Part shown: piece by piece, positions 32,501-40,219 of the stretch
Layout of the letters: the number at the start of each line of letters is the position of its first letter
How positions within the stretch are numbered: position 1 is the first letter of the stretch
From: Sorangium aterium
GTDB taxonomy: Bacteria > Myxococcota_A > Polyangia > Polyangiales > Polyangiaceae
Assembly (NCBI RefSeq): GCF_028368935.1
Contig: NZ_JAQNDK010000001.1
Location: 2,108,001 to 2,172,000 of the forward strand
DNA length: 64,000 bases
Reading direction: 5' to 3'
Notes under the pieces: model-generated
Databases searched by the model: none
The model's input: the letters and a program-made list of their open reading frames with translations, nothing else
Told to the model about the DNA's origin: nothing
Position numbers and translations under genes: made by a program

Positions 32501-32622
32501 GCACCATCCGCGTCGAGAGCGCGCCGGGCGCGGGCGCCACCTTCATCGTCGAGCTGCCTTTGCACCCTGCGGAGTCGGACACGGCGGCGGACGGCCGAGG
32601 GGACCTGCTCCCACAGGCCTAG
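26575..32622 (+). CDS. Hybrid Ser/Thr–His kinase, copy 6
   Basis: This 2015-residue paralogue starts at the ATG giving MLDSPRYRV, by comparison with copy 5. The kinase has HKDIKPQN and DLG motifs. The Walker A Lys is 342, the HisKA histidine is 1781 and HATPase_c is complete. The helical region shares blocks with copy 2 (for example HYAMLDG and VVVDYDW), whereas the later helical repeats and GAF1 match copy 5, so it looks like a mosaic. The PAS core (REVGRLLGMPPEQLIGKST) is its own. It is the last copy before an 11 kb interruption of the array. Confidence 0.94.
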   Translation: MLDSPRYRVLEVLHQGADTILYRARREEDGRPVVLKVLRRDHASPRALGRLQHELEVARALESPVVVRAYGIEPFRDQMTLVLEDFGGRSLDRLLDGDGPMRAMGGMLIERFLPLAVRLTGALAEMHRRHVIHKDIKPQNLLYNPDTDEVKITDLGIASLSRREAQELAHDGLIEGTLAYMAPEQTGRMNRRVDERTDLYSLGVTFYEMLTGTLPFQASDPVEWVYCHIAQAPQPPHALVPSIPPQLSAIVLKLLSKAAEERYQSALGLRHDLEQCSSQLRQSGAVEAFPLGQRDVSDRFQVPQRLYGREREVEALLAAFERVVARGRPELVLVSGYSGIGKSSLVAELHRPIVRERGFFLSGKFDQLKRDVPYRPLLHAFRGLVQEILGASEEQVERWRERLREALGAGGGLLADMLPELALLLGPQPPVPELPPAEAQSRLLATLQRFVAACARKEHPVALFLDDLQWADPGSLLLLEQLATLAGDAHLLVIGAYRDNEVGPAHPLRLTLAEVQKRGAAVGDIVLEPLSAAHVGALVAEAVHAPEADVGPLSQLVYEKTGGNPFFVLQFLIALHEEGLITFDADEGAWRWDSAAIRDKGFTDNVVELMVGKLERLPVSTRDALKLAACLGDGVDLDTLAIIARRPAEALRTALEEAVREGLLLRRDSAYRFLHDRVQQAAYSLIPTGQLAEVHLGIGQLLLKARRAEEPDEALFEVVGHLNRGAALLRSQAERDELAALNLRAGRKAKGAAAYQSAAALFAAGLALLARDPRERWETRYDLTYDLSLERAHAAYATGSFEEAERLLDELMERARTKIERAAVVELAVTQNVTRGQCARAVELGLSCLRAWDIELSLPVTDAQVEEETESVRQALGGRVIEDLVDLPPMEHPEIKVAMRVLMGVNIPAYFVDVKLHYLLLVRMVKLSLRHGNAESSAQAYTAFARMFGPRFGQYRDAYLFGKLGYDLADRGHALATKGAVFTLFGQQIVFWTRHYRETAFYARRGFNAALEGGDWNNACYNCIWAAMFPLLSGEPLEDALHLTEDRLAFVRKAGYAFVYDILLGARHLIQTLRGRPVHYAMLDGAELDQAAFEARLGREGGVVSGCFHFSMKAQATFILGSPRETLAATARVVVDYDWKFDACALYAECFYYRALALAALVDDGEDRAAAQSPRPELPDGLLDCERQLGEWAASGPDNFLHKHALVRAEIARLRGQDLEAIGLYEQAISSAREGGFVQHEAIACELAARLYRDRGLSTPADAYLQKARAAYFRWGAHAKVDQLDQRYPFLVERKPIAPTVTFAVRAEQFDVLSVVKASQSISGELKLPRLLEMLLRIVVEHAGAGEGYVLLLREDRLSTAAAIAASGGAARLLDAGEAAADALPQSILNYVRRSHERVLLDDAAGRHPFSEDAYFTRKKPRSVLCLPIVRQARLLGLLYLENKLVAGAFTPGRLTVLELLASQSAISLENAMLYTDIEQENAERRRAERELRGSQATLQAIVDNSAAAIYLKDRDGRHLLVNREVGRLLGMPPEQLIGKSTTELFPSTDPEIIADNDRRVLDAGEPLQCEEVVMMEDGPHTYLSLKFPLGESVMPGVLCGISTDITERKRAELAERFLAEASRQLMALGYGATLESVAQLAVPELADRCVIDVDLAQDAPGRTATAGVPPELAGAVTDALRPLAGRSLDHAEVGDIRAAPLLESLGVHSFLRVPLLARDRRFGVMTLLATSPRRRYGPADLWLAQELGSRAALALDNSRLFAEAQVAIERRDEFLLVASHELKTPLTSLKMQAHLLARLLPRLQRAEVAPERIDAALQVLNRQITRLAHLINELLDVTRLNAGRLTLARAPVDLAALTREVVERMHQQLADARCRTQLDLDEPVVGDWDASRMEQVLINLLSNALKYGAGAPIHVVVRGLADRALLVVRDHGIGIAEADQARIFERFERAVSVRNFGGLGLGLYIVRWIVASHGGTIRVESAPGAGATFIVELPLHPAESDTAADGRGDLLPQA

Positions 32623-32800
32623 CTCCGGGTCGCCCAGGTTCTTCCTTCGTTGTGAGGGAGGTGATGCCGAACCGCCCGGCCCCGTGGAGGAGGCGCGGCG
32701 CAGGGCGGCCACGGGGGGAAGCGCCGCCGCTTCCGGGCGAGAGCGAACGCGACGATGCGAAGTGGCGCCCCGGGCTCTGGGACGCCACATTGGCCCCAAG

Positions 32801-33697
32801 GTGAGGTCACGCTCCTCGGCAGCGCCGCTCTTCCTGATTTCTGCGGCGCTCGGCGGCAGCGCGGTCGCGCACGCTCAGCCGACCGCGGCGCCCTTGCGTA
32901 TCGAGTACCGTGCGGAGGCTGGATGCCCGACAGAGGCGGAGTTTCGTGCGCGCGTCGGCGCGCGCCTCCGGCGGCACATCGCGGAAACAGACGCTGCGAG
33001 CGCGTACGTCGTGATCATCGAGAAGCGCGATCGCCGCTTCATCGGGCGCCTCAGCGTCCGCGCGGCGGACGGGACGGCGTCCGACCGCGATGTCGCGGAT
33101 GATACCTGTGCCGATGTCGTCGCCGCGCTCGCCGTCGTGACCGCGCTCGCCGTCGATACCCAGGCCGGGGACGCGCCCGCCACAGCCGCCACACCCACGG
33201 TTTCCGCGTCCGCGAGCGCCGTCGCCGCGCTGCCCCCGCCGGTCGGTGCACCGCCTGCCAGCGCCCCGCCTGCTGGTGCCCCGCCACCCGGTCCCTCGCC
33301 GGCCGCTAGCACGCGGGCGCGGCCGCCGGCGCCGGAGCCCGACGCTCCGACACACCTGGTGCTCGGCGCGCAGCTCCTCGTCGGCCAGATGATCGGCCTC
33401 CCCTCCCTCGGCGCGCGCATCTCCGCGGAGCCTCCCCTCGCCGTGACGACCCGCGGCGTCGGCCCGGTGCGCTTCGACGCGGACCTCGAGGTGTCCTCCG
33501 ACGTCCCCCTGGCGGGGGGCTCTGCATCGTTTCTGCGTGCCGCCCTCGCCGCCGACGCGTGCCCGCTCGGCGCGTCGCTCGGCGTCCTGCGCCTTTCCCC
33601 CTGCGCGCGCGTCGAGGGCGGCCTCGTCTCGGCAAGCCGACGAGGCATCGCCCCCGCGCGCAGCGTGACCCCTCCCCGTCTGCCGCGCCCGCGCTGA
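32801..33697 (+). CDS. Secreted protein with Pro-rich linker, apparently truncated
   Basis: The GTG start gives an N-terminus with a signal peptide (LFLISAALGGSAVAHAQ). About 95 residues follow with the pattern EYRAEAGCPTEAEFRARVGARL and a CADVVAALAVVTALAVD stretch. Then come an Ala/Pro-rich linker of about 60 residues and the beginning of a probable beta-rich domain (THLVLGAQLLVGQMIG). The end becomes Arg/Pro-rich and out of character after CARVEGGLVSASR. The real domain therefore seems to stop near base 33640, and the last residues are read from another gene's DNA. It may be an outer-membrane or periplasmic protein. The start is uncertain because no good ribosome-binding site precedes the GTG, and a TTG at 32790 is an alternative. 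The gene at 41838 has a comparable layout. Confidence 0.55.
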   Translation: MRSRSSAAPLFLISAALGGSAVAHAQPTAAPLRIEYRAEAGCPTEAEFRARVGARLRRHIAETDAASAYVVIIEKRDRRFIGRLSVRAADGTASDRDVADDTCADVVAALAVVTALAVDTQAGDAPATAATPTVSASASAVAALPPPVGAPPASAPPAGAPPPGPSPAASTRARPPAPEPDAPTHLVLGAQLLVGQMIGLPSLGARISAEPPLAVTTRGVGPVRFDADLEVSSDVPLAGGSASFLRAALAADACPLGASLGVLRLSPCARVEGGLVSASRRGIAPARSVTPPRLPRPR

Positions 33698-34350
33698 AGG
33701 CGGGCACCGGCAAGCTGCTGGCGCTCACGAAGTGGAGCCTCGGGGCGGCGATCGGCGTCGGCCTCATCGGCGCGGGCGTCGCGCTCCTCCGGCCGTCGGC
33801 GCCGCCCTCCGCGGCGGCACCGTCGAGCGCCCCGCAGGCCGCGCTCACGCCGCCCGCCGCCGGCGAGCCGCCGGCGGCGGCCGCGCTGCCGGCCGCGCCC
33901 TCGCCGGCGCCCTCCGGGCCCATGACGCGCGCGCCGCTCCCGCTCCAGGCGAGCGCCCCGCCGGCCCCAGCGCCCGCCGCCGCGAGCCCGCCGCGCCCGA
34001 AGAGCGCCGCGCCGCGCGCGGGATCCGCTCGCGGCGCGCCGGGCGATGCGCTCGGCGAGCAGATCGCCATCGACGCGCTCGGCGAGCAGGTCGCCATGAT
34101 CGATCGCGCGCGCGACGCGCTCGCCGCTGGCGACGCGGCGGGATGCCTCACGGCGCTCGACGCCCACGACAGCAAGTTTCCTCGGAGCGCGATGGGCGAG
34201 GAGGCCACCGTGCTCCGCATCGAGGCGCTGATCCGCCGCGGCGATCGGTCCCGCGCCGCCGAGCTGGGCCAGCGCTTCCTCGCCTCGCGCCCGACGAGCG
34301 CGCATGCCTCGGGCGTGCGTGCGCTCCTCGGCGCAGCGAAGGAGCCTTGA
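33679..34350 (+). pseudogene. Headless membrane protein with TPR-like C-terminus
   Basis: This frame encodes a transmembrane segment (WSLGAAIGVGLIGAGVALL), an Ala/Pro-rich linker of about 90 residues and a helical tail resembling tetratricopeptide units (AMIDRARDALAAGDAAGCL, then VLRIEALIRRGDRSRAAELG). No start codon with a ribosome-binding site is found near the first meaningful codons. Upstream codons in the same frame (a GTG at 33559) translate to an Arg-rich shadow of the preceding gene. The likely reading is a protein of the kind found beside ECF sigma factors (compare 40195–41841) that lost its N-terminus in a deletion joining it to the gene before it. It could be translated from re-initiation but is probably not functional. 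Confidence 0.45.
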
Positions 34351-34494
34351 TCGAGCGGCGCGCGCCTCGCGCGGCCTGCTCGCCCGCCTGCGTAAACGTG
34401 CTTTCGAGGGCGCCGGAGAGCGTGCCTATCGTGTTCGGTTCGTCGAATGGTTCGAGCGCTGTCAGCGTGAGATAGTTCAACAGAGAGGTTTCGC

Positions 34495-35421
34495 ATGGTC
34501 TGGTCGTCATGGAGCAAGCGCCACGCGCGCAAGGCGGTCCTGGTGGGAGCGGCGATGGCGCGCCTCTCGCTGCCGGTGAGCGCCGCGGCGCAGGAGGCGA
34601 TCGCCCCGGCGTGGGACGAGACCGAGCGTCGGGAAGACATCGCCCAGCGACGCGAGCGCGCCGCGCTCCTTGCGACGCACCTCCCCGACGTGATCAGGCT
34701 GCACTCCGCCGGGAAAGGGGTGCCCATCCTCGTCAGCGGTATCGGCGGGGCGAGCCTCGCCTTGAGCTTGACCGCAGCCCCGGCTGAGCCTCGCTTCCTC
34801 GCCTTGACCGCCGGCTCCGCGACGTTACTCGCGGGAGGCATCGCCGCGCTCGCTGTGCCGGAGGCGTACCGGCGCGAGACGGTTGGCGCCGCCGCGCTGC
34901 TCTCGCAAGGCAGCGTCTGGCTCGGGCTCGCGTTCTTCACAGAGAGCGGTTTCGGGAGGGTGGCGCCGGTCGCGCTGTCGTCGGGGTATTACCTGTCGGG
35001 CTTGCTCTCCTGCCTGAACCTGGCGCTGTCCGGATATCCTCCCGTGTCCCGCCTCCGCGCCGATCACGCGCTGGTGGCGACGTCCGAATGGCGCGCGCGG
35101 CTGTCAGGCGCGCAGATCGCGAGCATCGAACGGGATCTGCTGACCACCGCGCCTGCGATCCCGAGCTGGGCCATCCACCTCCCGATCGCGCTCGGCGGGG
35201 TCGCCGCGACCGTGCCCGCGTGGGACGGCGATCTGCCAGCAGAGACGCGGATGTTGAGCTTGACGTCCGGTCTCCTCGCCTCCGCGTGGTCGCTCGGCGC
35301 CATGTTCGATCCCGAACATCCGGTGCAGTCCTACCAGCGGGACCTGCGCAGGGCCGGCCTGCAGGTCGCGCCTTCAGGACCCGACAGCAACGTGGGCCTC
35401 ACGATCTCGGGCAAGTTCTAG
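34495..35421 (+). CDS. Membrane protein of unknown function
   Basis: This 308-residue protein has an N-terminal signal-like segment ending near SAAAQEA (about residue 34). Several hydrophobic stretches follow, such as VPILVSGIGGASLALSL, ALTAGSATLLAGGIAALAV, LLSQGSVWLGLAFF and YYLSGLLSCLNLAL, and more near the end. The ATG is preceded by AGAGAGG with 6-base spacing, a good ribosome-binding site. I recognise no family. The protein ends with NVGLTISGKF, which could be a terminal beta strand. It stands alone, 144 bases after a decayed gene, and is followed by two strong inverted repeats. Confidence 0.75.
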   Translation: MVWSSWSKRHARKAVLVGAAMARLSLPVSAAAQEAIAPAWDETERREDIAQRRERAALLATHLPDVIRLHSAGKGVPILVSGIGGASLALSLTAAPAEPRFLALTAGSATLLAGGIAALAVPEAYRRETVGAAALLSQGSVWLGLAFFTESGFGRVAPVALSSGYYLSGLLSCLNLALSGYPPVSRLRADHALVATSEWRARLSGAQIASIERDLLTTAPAIPSWAIHLPIALGGVAATVPAWDGDLPAETRMLSLTSGLLASAWSLGAMFDPEHPVQSYQRDLRRAGLQVAPSGPDSNVGLTISGKF

Positions 35422-35483
35422 AGCGACAGACGGGCCGAAGCCGCATGCAAACGGCAAGGAGTCGAATCGCCGAGGCGCCATGA

Positions 35484-35515
35484 GACGCCAAGACTCTTGT
35501 GTTTCTCTTGGCGTC
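35484..35515 (+). terminator. Inverted repeat downstream of the membrane protein gene
   Basis: GACGCCAAGA and TCTTGGCGTC form a perfect 10-base-pair stem with a 12-base loop, 63 bases after the stop codon. No T-run follows, so it is either a factor-dependent terminator element or a stray repeat of the common CTTGGCG type. Confidence 0.4.
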
Positions 35516-35578
35516 CCTGGCGCGCTTGGCGGTTCATTTCTCCGGTTTCCAAGCTGATCTGCGCTCTGGCGGGTCATC

Positions 35579-35610
35579 CCCCGAGCGCCTCCAGGGGAGC
35601 GCGCTCGGGG
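35579..35610 (+). repeat. Second perfect inverted repeat in the same gap
   Basis: CCCCGAGCGC and GCGCTCGGGG form a 10-base-pair stem with a 12-base loop, the same geometry as the repeat 95 bases upstream. The 326-base gap from 35422 to 35747 otherwise holds nothing recognisable until the ribosome-binding site at 35734. Confidence 0.45.
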
Positions 35611-35747
35611 CCAGCGCTCCGGCAGGCCCTGTCGTGGCCCGCCATCGCGCTCGTGTGTCCTCGGTCGACATCTGGAGGAGCTCGGGGACACAGCAGTGAT
35701 TGTCAGCGTTTCGCGCTCCTTCGAGCGCTCATCAAGGAGGATTGGCC

Positions 35748-36104
35748 ATGAGCAATGTTCTCATCGTCGTGTTCATGCTCATCGTGGGATGTGGCGGGGA
35801 GGCCCCGGCCGCGAGCTATGTGGCTTGCGAGTTCACCGGCAGCACCCCGGGAGGCGTGACGGTCCGTAGCTGCGCCGAGCTCGAGACCTACGATGCGGAC
35901 AAGCACGAAAGCCAGTGCAAGGACACGTCAAACCTCGAGGCCGAGCTCGTCGATCGATGCTCCACCGACGACGTGCTCGGCGCTTGCGTCCTCACCGGCG
36001 ACGGCGAGACCATGACGACGTACTATTACGAAGCAGGGCCGCTCACGGCGGACATCGTCAAGCCGATTTGCGACGAAGTGAATGGCACCTGGACGCCGCG
36101 CTGA
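35748..36104 (+). CDS. Small cysteine-containing lipoprotein
   Basis: The ATG has a strong ribosome-binding site, AAGGAGG, 7 bases upstream. The product is 118 residues with a lipoprotein signal (VLIVVFMLIVGC, lipobox LIVGC at residues 13–17). The mature part holds further cysteines (VACEF, RSCAEL, SQCKD, DRCST, GACVL, PICDE), probably disulphide-bonded outside the cytoplasm. No family is recognised. It converges with the minus-strand gene at 36226–36849. Confidence 0.8.
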   Translation: MSNVLIVVFMLIVGCGGEAPAASYVACEFTGSTPGGVTVRSCAELETYDADKHESQCKDTSNLEAELVDRCSTDDVLGACVLTGDGETMTTYYYEAGPLTADIVKPICDEVNGTWTPR

Positions 36105-36142
36105 CCCGATGCGTGTCGCCGCGGTCTCGGAGGAGCCCCTGG

Positions 36143-36157
36143 CGCGCCGCCGGCGCG
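36143..36157. terminator. Possible bidirectional terminator hairpin
   Basis: CGCGCC, loop GCC and GGCGCG form a compact stem in the 121-base gap between two convergent genes. There is no T-run, so support is positional only. Confidence 0.3.
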
Positions 36158-36225
36158 AGCTGGGTGGATCGCGGGTCGGTGCACCCCCGCCGCCGAGCGC
36201 CTCGACTCGCCGTGGATCGACGTGA

Positions 36226-36849
36226 TCACGGGATCGTGTCGTCGACGTAGTATCCGGCGCTTCCAACCGGAACCGTCACGGCGCCGGAGCCGACGGTGAA
36301 CGCCCCGTTCGGCGTGATGTTGGCCGGGTTCTGTCCTTGCGTGATCGTCTGGTACCAGGTCAGCCGCGTGATCTCTCCGCCGCCCGTGCCGATCCGCAGG
36401 TGCACGTTGCCGCTGTCATAGCGGTATCCACCGCTCACCTGGTCGCTCGAGAACCACGTCCAGGAGGAGCTCACCGGCAGCTGAAACTGCTGCGTTCCGC
36501 TCGGCGTCGGCGGCGCGCCGCTGCCGTCCGTGTGGCTGAAGCTCACGCCCTTCTTGCCGAGGTACTGCAGGCTCGCCGTGGTCACATCAAAGTACTCGGT
36601 GTTCGCCTGGTAGCTGCCCACGTTGCTCCCGCCGATCGCAAGGGCTCGAAAGAACGGCTGGCCGTTCGAGAAGGTCGCCGTGTACAGCCGCCATGGGGTC
36701 GACATGCCAGGGTCGAGCTGCGCTTCGCTCACCGAGTCGACCTCCTCCTCTCCTGGTTGCTCTATCCTCTCGGCGACGACGCAGCCCGACGCCGCCAGCA
36801 TCGCGAAGACCGCCGTCCCTGCCTGCACCAACATGCTCTGCGCTTGCAT
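36226..36849 (-). CDS. Secreted lipoprotein-like protein of unknown function
   Basis: This 207-residue protein starts at an ATG preceded by AGAGAGG about 10 bases upstream. The signal segment (VQAGTAVFAMLAASGC) ends in a cysteine that may be lipid-modified, although the lipobox has Ala instead of Leu at -3. An acidic spacer (EQPGEEEVDS) follows. The rest is rich in Ser, Thr, Gly and aromatic residues in beta-like patterns (SSSWTWFSS, GGYRYDSGNVHLRIG), as in beta-sandwich proteins exported by myxobacteria. No known domain is recognised. The 327-base gap upstream (36850–37176) contains no other gene. Confidence 0.75.
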   Translation of the reverse strand: MQAQSMLVQAGTAVFAMLAASGCVVAERIEQPGEEEVDSVSEAQLDPGMSTPWRLYTATFSNGQPFFRALAIGGSNVGSYQANTEYFDVTTASLQYLGKKGVSFSHTDGSGAPPTPSGTQQFQLPVSSSWTWFSSDQVSGGYRYDSGNVHLRIGTGGGEITRLTWYQTITQGQNPANITPNGAFTVGSGAVTVPVGSAGYYVDDTIP

Positions 36850-37100
36850 ACGAGCCGAACCTCTCTATGTGCTTTCATGGCCCAGATCCGCCGGGAGCCG
36901 ACGATCCCGGGAGGCCTGCCGGACCCCAAGTAAATGGAGTAAACGAAGCAGGAGATCGGCGGGATACTCCGCGAGCTTTGCCCCCAGCGCGAGATCGAAA
37001 TGGCGACAAGCGCATGAAGGCGGTCCGTTCAGGAGGCTGACGGGGGAGGCTGGCGGGGTCGATCGAGCACCATGATCCCGCTGGCGCGCGGCGGGCCCTG

Positions 37101-37130
37101 GTCGGCACAAGTCGGCACGACTCGGCACGA
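37101..37130 (+). repeat. Three tandem decamers GTCGGCACRA
   Basis: GTCGGCACAA, GTCGGCACGA and CTCGGCACGA lie end to end, one helical turn apart. They sit 46 bases beyond the stop of the minus-strand gene ending at 37177 and about 250 bases upstream of the minus-strand gene starting at 36849. A regulator-binding site is possible but unproven. Confidence 0.45.
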
Positions 37131-37176
37131 ATTCAGGGGACCGCCATCGCCAGCGCCGAGCGCTGCATCGCCGGAA

Positions 37177-39417
37177 TTAGCGAGAGACGAGGTCCGTCAT
37201 CCAGGGCACGTCGGGGGTCGTTCTCAGGACCGTATGGGCCCACTGCTGGTCGTCCATCCGCTCGAAGTCCTCGGTGACGGCCTCGAAGTACGACGAGGCG
37301 AGCCCCACGAACGCGCGAGGCGCGCCGCCGCAGGGATCGGCCGTCACGACCATGAGCCGCGGCAGGCCGGTGCCCACGTGCAGCACGCGGCCGACCGGCG
37401 CGCCGCCCTCGTCGGTCGGCTGGGTGTGCACGTCGGCGATCGTCGGATCCTGCTCCAGGCTCTTCATCTGGTCGAAGAAGAGCTGCATGTACCACCCCTC
37501 GACATAGGGCGTACCGCACCCTTGCGGCTGGACCTTCACGGCCTGGTTGATGAAATCGAGGTGCTCCTGGGTGAGGGGGAGGCCGGCGCGCTCGTTCGCG
37601 GCCATCTCGCCGAGCGTCCGCGCGACGTCGTGGAGCTGGGAGAAGTACGCCGACACCCTCTCCCCGAGCTGCGGCGCGCTCGACAGATCGAGCGCGCCGA
37701 CGATCTCGACGCCGTGCTCGGCCAGCTCGGCGATGCGCGTGTAGAACGCCGGGTACGGGTCGACGTACGCGTCCGGGAACTCGCACGTGTCCCCGCCCGT
37801 GTACGACTGCTTGGCGTAGAGCAGCGTGTCGTGGCGGAGCTCGGCCCAGGAGGCGAGCTGGGTGCTCAGCAGGCGACGGCCCCACGCCTCGGTCTTCGTC
37901 ACGCCGGGCAGCCCCTCGCCGTCGCCGATCGCCCGCGCCGGCGACAGCTCCCGCAGCGCGCCGAGCCAGCGGTTGTAGAGGTTCTTGCCCCAGAAGTCCT
38001 CGGGGTGCGCGTCGACGAGCACGCGCATCATGTGCAGATCGGGCGCGTAGCCGAACTGCCCGAGCTCGGGGGCGAGCAGCTGGCCCGCCTGATCGTTGCC
38101 GAGCGCGGCGAAGCCCACGTCGAGCGGGTTCGGCATCATGCGCTTGACGGCGCCGCCCTGCACCCGGTCGAAGACCACGTTCGAGAAGACGTGGGAGTCG
38201 ACGACGTACCGCTGGCCGAGCAGCGCGAAGCTCGACGAGAGGGGCAATGTGCCCTTGCCGAGCCCGTTGATCATGATGTGGCTCGAGATCCGCTGCGTCC
38301 CGTAGCCCTCCTTCACGATCACGTCGGCGATCCGCGCGTCCGGGACGCCGGCGAGGCCGGAGGCGTCGCCGAGGCCGAGGTCGGCGAGCAGGTCGTCGAG
38401 CTCCGGCAGGGTCATGTAGTCGCTCTCGCCGACGAAGGCCTGGACGGCGTCGTCGATGCGCTTGTAGCGCGCGAGGGTCTCCGCGTCGGCCAGGGCGCGC
38501 AGCACGTAGGCGCCCTCGAGGTGCCGCCGCTGGAAGCGCTGGGTGCCGTCCTGCTGGGTCTCGAGGAAGCGGAAATCCACGCGGCCGAGCCACATCATGC
38601 TGCGGAAGTAGCGCGCGAGCTCGGGGTACAGCTCTTCGGCGTAGTGGCCGCGGGGCTCGAACTGCGAGAAGTCCATGAGCCGCTCGGAGCCGAAGAGGCG
38701 GACCGCCGCCATGCCGTCGTGGGCCTCGGCGCCCGCGACGAGCTCGTCGATCGCCGCGGCGCTGGCGCCCGCGACGGGGGCGACGGGCGCGCCCTCGAGC
38801 AGCGCGAGCGCGACGGCCGTGAAGAGATCCGCGTCCGCGCGCGCCTCGGCGCCGAGCTCTGCTCCGGCGCCCTCGGCGAGCCGCGCGCGCATCTGCTTCA
38901 GCATCGTCCCGAGCTCGGGCGCGAGCGAGGCGTGCTCCACCGCCTTCAGGATCGCGTCGTACGAGCGGTGGACCGCGAACAGGATCGAGTCCGCGGACAC
39001 GTAGAGCGGCAGGTCGAGCGCGTAGATGCTGCTGTAGCCGTAGGCGAAGGTCGGGAAGGACTTCTTGCTCGAGATGACGAAGCCGTTCTCGGAGAGCTTC
39101 GCGAGCTCGCCCTCGTCGAGGGCGAGCGCGGTGCCCTGGAGGAGCGAGAGGCCCGCGGCCTCCGCCGGCGCATAGGACAGGCCCGACGCGAAGGGGACGG
39201 GGTACCGCGAGGCGAAGTCCTCGGCGGCCATGCTCGCCGAGGCCTCCTGTTCGGCGAGCAGCGCGGTGAGCTCCGCCTGCTGCTCGGGCCCGAGCTCCGT
39301 GCCCGGCAGCTGGGTGCCGTCGGCGCCGGGCGCGGGCTGGCTCCCCTCGCCCGAACAGCCGGCGGCGAGGGCGACGAGGATCGGGACGACGTGAAGGCGA
39401 AGAAGCAGGTTGCGCAT
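37177..39417 (-). CDS. DUF3160-type lipoprotein
   Basis: This 746-residue exported protein starts at an ATG with AAAGGGGAG just upstream. An earlier in-frame start at 39474 would place this site inside the gene. The signal peptide ends in a lipobox (VALAAGC, Cys at about 20). The mature part carries the pattern typical of DUF3160 proteins: FAYGYSSIYALDLPLYVSAD, then SILFAVHRSYDAILKAVE and LGTMLKQMRARL. A long helical body includes DFSQFEPRGHY and the tail motif GWYMQLFFDQM. The biochemical role of this family is not established. It is transcribed divergently from the ECF sigma operon 154 bases away, so shared control is possible. Confidence 0.85.
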   Translation of the reverse strand: MRNLLLRLHVVPILVALAAGCSGEGSQPAPGADGTQLPGTELGPEQQAELTALLAEQEASASMAAEDFASRYPVPFASGLSYAPAEAAGLSLLQGTALALDEGELAKLSENGFVISSKKSFPTFAYGYSSIYALDLPLYVSADSILFAVHRSYDAILKAVEHASLAPELGTMLKQMRARLAEGAGAELGAEARADADLFTAVALALLEGAPVAPVAGASAAAIDELVAGAEAHDGMAAVRLFGSERLMDFSQFEPRGHYAEELYPELARYFRSMMWLGRVDFRFLETQQDGTQRFQRRHLEGAYVLRALADAETLARYKRIDDAVQAFVGESDYMTLPELDDLLADLGLGDASGLAGVPDARIADVIVKEGYGTQRISSHIMINGLGKGTLPLSSSFALLGQRYVVDSHVFSNVVFDRVQGGAVKRMMPNPLDVGFAALGNDQAGQLLAPELGQFGYAPDLHMMRVLVDAHPEDFWGKNLYNRWLGALRELSPARAIGDGEGLPGVTKTEAWGRRLLSTQLASWAELRHDTLLYAKQSYTGGDTCEFPDAYVDPYPAFYTRIAELAEHGVEIVGALDLSSAPQLGERVSAYFSQLHDVARTLGEMAANERAGLPLTQEHLDFINQAVKVQPQGCGTPYVEGWYMQLFFDQMKSLEQDPTIADVHTQPTDEGGAPVGRVLHVGTGLPRLMVVTADPCGGAPRAFVGLASSYFEAVTEDFERMDDQQWAHTVLRTTPDVPWMTDLVSR

Positions 39418-39571
39418 CGTGCTCCCCTTTCGAAGCGTGCCCCTCGGCCCGGGGCGTGACGGCCTCGCAAGCAAAGGTGGTGCCGTGGGCTCTTCTCCGG
39501 CCTTGGGGACGATCGCGCGACCCCCTGAGCCGTGAGCCTCCCCTCGCGGGACTTCAGCGGAGGAGCCCCGT

Positions 39572-40219
39572 TTGACCCGCCCCTTGAAGCTCGTCCGACC
39601 GCCGCCGCCCGCCCCGAAGCGGGCCTTCGCTGGCGACGACGCGGCCCTCGTGCACGCGTTCCGGCGGGGCGACCCGGGGGCGCGCGCCGCGCTCTACGAC
39701 CGGTTCGCGGATCACGTCCACCGGGTGCTCTACCGGCTGCTGGGCTTCAGCCACGACCTGGCCGACCTGCACCACGACGTCTTCGTCCGCGCGCTCGGCT
39801 CGCTGCCGGGCCTGGAGGACCCGAGCGCGCTCAAGGGCTGGCTCACGATGATCGCCGTGCACGTGGCGCGATCGTCGATCACCCGCAGGAAGCGGCGCAG
39901 CTGGCTCTGGTTCCTGCCGAGCGAGGAGCTGCCCGAGGTCGAGTCCGGCGCGGCGTCGGGCGACGTGCTGGACGCCTTGCGCGCGACCTACGCGGTCCTC
40001 GACGCGCTCCCGGTGGACGAGCGCATCGCCTTCGCGCTCCGGTTCATCGACGGGATGGAGCTCACCGAGGTCGCCGCGGCGTGCGAGACCTCGCTCGCGA
40101 CGATCAAGCGGCGGCTCGCCCGCGCCAGCGCCCGCTTCGAGGCCGAAGCCCGCAAGCAACCCGCGCTCGAGGCGTGGCTCGATGGAGGTACCCGGTGGGG
40201 CAATCCGAGCGCCCGCTGA
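39572..40219 (+). CDS. ECF-type RNA polymerase sigma factor
   Basis: This 215-residue protein starts at a TTG with GGAGGAG six bases upstream. Region 2 is visible as ALYDRFADHVHRVLYRLLG followed by DLADLHHDVFVRALGSL, the core- and -10-binding part. Region 4 is AYAVLDALPVDERIAFALR-like, with FIDGMELTEVAAACETS and TIKRRLARASARF as the helix-turn-helix. Regions 1 and 3 are absent, as in ECF factors. The next gene encodes a FecR-like membrane protein and overlaps by 25 bases, so the two are very likely translated together and the FecR protein probably controls this factor. Confidence 0.9.
   Translation: MTRPLKLVRPPPPAPKRAFAGDDAALVHAFRRGDPGARAALYDRFADHVHRVLYRLLGFSHDLADLHHDVFVRALGSLPGLEDPSALKGWLTMIAVHVARSSITRRKRRSWLWFLPSEELPEVESGAASGDVLDALRATYAVLDALPVDERIAFALRFIDGMELTEVAAACETSLATIKRRLARASARFEAEARKQPALEAWLDGGTRWGNPSAR

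Noticed and set aside
33559-33678. GTG start at 33559 for the TM/TPR protein
   Set aside because: The first 40 residues would be an Arg-rich shadow of the overlapping secreted protein gene.
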